Source of the DNA: Halichoerus grypus
Taxonomy: Eukaryota; Chordata; Mammalia; Carnivora; Phocidae
Direction: 5' to 3'
Assembly: GCF_964656455.1 (NCBI RefSeq)
Contig: NC_135722.1
Coordinates: 90,825,313-90,889,312, forward strand
DNA length: 64,000 nucleotides
Shown here: positions 61,476-64,000 of the stretch, one piece after another
Numbering within the stretch: the stretch's first letter is position 1
How the letters are laid out: each line of letters starts with the position of its first letter
Program-made: the position numbers and the translations under genes
Notes under the pieces: generated by a model
Database searches by the model: none
Seen by the model: only the letters and a program-made list of their open reading frames with translations
What the model was told of the DNA's origin: nothing

Positions 61476-61516
61476 CTGCGCGCACGCGCGTGTGCATCTG
61501 TGTGTGTGCGTGCGCG
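61476..61516 (+). repeat. alternating purine-pyrimidine CG/TG tract
   Basis: GCGCGCACGCGCGTGTGCAT continues into TGTGTGTGTGCGTGCGCG. Such tracts can adopt Z-DNA. CpG is unusually dense here. Confidence 0.85.
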
Positions 61517-62399
61517 GGTGCTCACGTAGCAGAAGATCATTTACACTTGACCCACACAGAGAGGCACACACACGCTACACAATTGTCCGAGCACAGTCAG
61601 GATAGAGTTAGCTCGTTTTCTGGTTATACTGTCACCACGAAAGACATGACTTCATGTTCAGTGTGAACTTTAACACTGAATTGATAACAGCATTCACAGA
61701 GGTCAGACGTTTGACCTTCTACAGAACACGTGTGCACAGCTTTTGTTGGATCCGAGGGCTGAGTGAGAAGTGGAATGATCCTTGGCATCGCTGGCAACAT
61801 CTGCTTGCAACCTTCTCCTTCAGCCGGGGGGATCAGCCTGGGAATGGTCTCGTTTCTTTGTGGGTGCGCGAGCACCCGAAGACTCGGAATACAAACAACG
61901 CCAGACGCATTGAGAAAACGCTCATTTGATCTAAACGAAAATTCATCCTCCTGACCTGTGTTCCCCCAGAAGCTGGATCTGAGGTCATTTGCCTGGACAG
62001 TGGTCCCAGGAGATGCCAGCAAGGGCGTGAGCCAGTGAGACACGGAAGGGAACGAGCTAGAGAAGGAGGCGTCCTCGAGCTAGATGCACGGCGGGCACGT
62101 GGAGCCCAGTCCTGCCAGGACCTTCTGGAGGACAGTGTGGAGCAGGCCCCAAGCTGTCCCAACTCAGGGGAGAGAGCCGGAGCATCTAGCCACCGATTCC
62201 CCACCTGCTCTGGGGAGAGGGACACCTCCAGGGGCTTTGGCTCTGTAGGACCCCAGCCCGCCCCACAGGCCCCAGTCAGGGTCTCAGGTGTGTGCGGGAG
62301 CAGCCTGCAGCCTGTGCAGGTGAATCCGAGGCTGGGGGGCAGGGAGAGGCCCACTGCAGGGACTCCACTGACTGGTGGCTTTCTCCCCACTTCTGTCTC

Positions 62400-62600
62400 G
62401 CCCATCTCTCGCCTTGGCCTCTTGTATGCTGTCCTTCCTCAAAGTCCGTCATCCACACAGCGGCCAGAGCCTGCTTGCACAACACAGACCGGTTCATGCC
62501 TCGCCCTCTTTTTAAACCTCCGATGGCCTCCTCTCTAGAGCAAAATCCCAGTTCTTACCATGGCTACGGATGTCATTTTGAATTTCTGAGTAGACATATT
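62400..62600 (+). mobile_element. L2 fragment
   Basis: CATCCACACAGCGGCCAGAG, CTCTTTTTAAACCTCCGATG, GCAAAATCCCAGTTCTTACC and CATGGCTAC follow an L2 block. Open frames here belong to this relic. Confidence 0.6.
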
Positions 62601-62844
62601 CAAAAGGTCAGAAACATGTAGAAGTAATTTTAATAATGTGTTTTATTTACCTTGATAGATCTAAAAGAATAGTATCAGTTGCACGTACATTACCAATGTT
62701 ACACTTATTTATCAGCAGGTAACAGAATGTTTGTACCACCTGCCTGAAATCCACTTATGGCCCATTCATTTGGATTTTTTGGGTTTTTTGGTTTTTTTGT
62801 GCTTTTTTGTGTGTGTGTGTTTTATTTATTTTTTCTCATGGCAA

Positions 62845-63070
62845 AAAGGTGCTTTTATTAAAGCACAGGGACAGGACCCCTGAGCACAAAGAGCTGCACT
62901 GGGGTTGTGAGGAGTGACTGAATCTATACTTTCTAGGGAGTGGGGGTTAGGGATAGCTTCCGTCTCCAAGGAATTTGAGCATGTTACAAGCACGGTCTCC
63001 AGGACCTTGGAGGGCTAGCTATCATTAAGATAGGGCTGCCTTTACTATCGTCTGTAAAACACTAGTCACG
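62845..63070 (-). repeat. second copy of the AATAAA-bearing repeat
   Basis: The + strand TTTTATTAAAGCACAGGGA, CAGGACCCC and CAAAGAGCTGC match 27078-27128. Here the repeat appears longer, running on through GTGAGGAGTGACTGAATCTA. No family name is asserted. Confidence 0.4.
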
Positions 63071-64000
63071 AACCCCTTCAAATGGGGATCAGCGGGCCTA
63101 GTGTTTGCAAGGTGATTGCTAACCTGTGGGGCGGGTTGTTAATGGTTAGCAGAGGGAAGTCACGCTGAGGAGAGCAAAGCTGTCGTGGTCACTCGGTGAA
63201 GGACGTCCCTGAGGGAGCGGCAGGGCTGTTACCCTCTGAGAGCCTCGGCAGCTCTGCCTGGAGGGAGCCTCGAGCTACAGCCCGGTCCGGTCCCTGCTCT
63301 GTTCTCCCATCACCTCCCCCCGGAACAACTTGGGCCCTTCAGTCTTTAAGGTTGCTGCGGGCAGAAGGGCCCATGTTCTGTGACTTCCTTGCTGAAGCAG
63401 GGCGCAGAGAGGTCCCTACCCCGGGGCCCCGCCGGTCACTGAGGATTTACTAGGAGTCCTGCAAGGCCGAGCCGCTGTGTGTGCAGGTGCTAAGGGACGG
63501 GAGTCTCCTCCGGTGCAGAGCGTCGCCTGTGGGCCTGACCTGGTGGCCGTGAAGGCGTTTCGGCCCCAGGCGCAGAGACATTGGAAAAACCAGCAAAACA
63601 GGATGAAAAGAGCAAGGAGAAGGAGAAGCCCAAGGAAGAGTCCTTTGATGGTTGACCGAGGTCCTGGGGCCCGCGCGTTTGGGCCAGTCACAGGGCACAG
63701 GCTCAGCAGTCCCAGGGGGCAGGGCCCCGAGTGGCCGGTGCAGCCCTGAGAAGGGACCCTCGAGTCTGGCCCCCGGAACCTCTTCCAGCTCACTTCCTAG
63801 TTCTGCCGGCCTTCCCGTCTCCTCGGCCCCTGCTGTCCTTTCCCTTCCTGGGACGGGCCACTGCAGTTTTCTCTCATTCTCCGCACTTGCCCCCGTGTGT
63901 CTTCCTGGAACCAGTCCCCAACTCCTCCCAGGTGTTTAAAGAGTCAGCGTCTCTTCTTCCTTTAACCTGCTCAGGTGTGAGCTTACGTGACCCCTGAGAG

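Larger units (their letters stand above)
60679..64000. other. right-edge stretch, possible intron of a secreted gene
   Basis: Besides the CG/TG tract, the L2 piece and the AATAAA-bearing repeat, no exon is recognised. If 60621-60678 is a real first exon, this may be its intron 1. Confidence 0.35.

Noticed and set aside
61971..62110. Possible second exon for the signal-peptide exon at 60621
   Set aside because: The acceptor and phase fit, but only two cysteines at wrong spacing appear, and no donor or Ly6 pattern follows.

Overview
This is nuclear DNA from a mammal of the order Carnivora. More than 30 tRNA-Lys-derived Can-SINE (SINEC) copies lie in both orientations. They share a conserved head (GGGTGGCTCAG), a CT-rich body and an AATAAA-type A-rich tail. 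Several L1 3' ends resemble carnivore L1, and older MIR, L2 and MaLR relics are present. The sequence does not settle the species. Nothing bacterial, viral-episomal or organellar is seen.

Only a small part is genic. Two paralogous secreted Ly6/uPAR-fold genes of the PATE (prostate and testis expressed) type lie on the + strand about 18.5 kb apart. Copy A (exons 2 and 3 at 863-1328) enters from the left edge, and its signal-peptide exon is outside the window. Copy B (18425-19807) has three complete exons, correct GT/AG splice sites and a TATA-like element, and encodes a 117-residue precursor. Both carry ten cysteines ending in CC-x5-CN. A third possible signal-peptide exon (60621-60678, phase 1) suggests another secreted gene running off the right edge. 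A SUMO2 processed pseudogene (13892-14835) lies between copies A and B.

Layout: 1-2.2 kb, copy A and its duplicated 3' flank. 2.2-18.3 kb, L1s, SINEs and the SUMO2 retrocopy. 18.3-20.7 kb, copy B and its 3' flank. 20.7-43 kb, repeat-dense DNA including a MIR pair, L2, a TSD-flanked retrocopy of unknown parent (32091-32454), a (GAAA)n array grown from a SINE tail, an L1 with a SINE inside a SINE, and a MaLR LTR with internal sequence. 43-49 kb, mostly non-repetitive DNA with no recognisable gene. 49-52 kb, stacked SINEs and a 280-bp polypyrimidine tract. 52-64 kb, GC-richer DNA with a solo LTR inside an old L1, a 25-bp minisatellite and the candidate secretory exon.

The most interesting signal is the divergence profile of the two PATE-type copies. 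By hand alignment the exons differ at about 30% of bases, but the DNA starting right after the stop codon differs at only about 3-4% for roughly 850 bp. Exon 3 is an island of divergence between two well-conserved non-coding segments. This suggests rapid diversification of a reproductive-tract protein, or gene conversion that spares the exons. I did not find a wholly new biological system.
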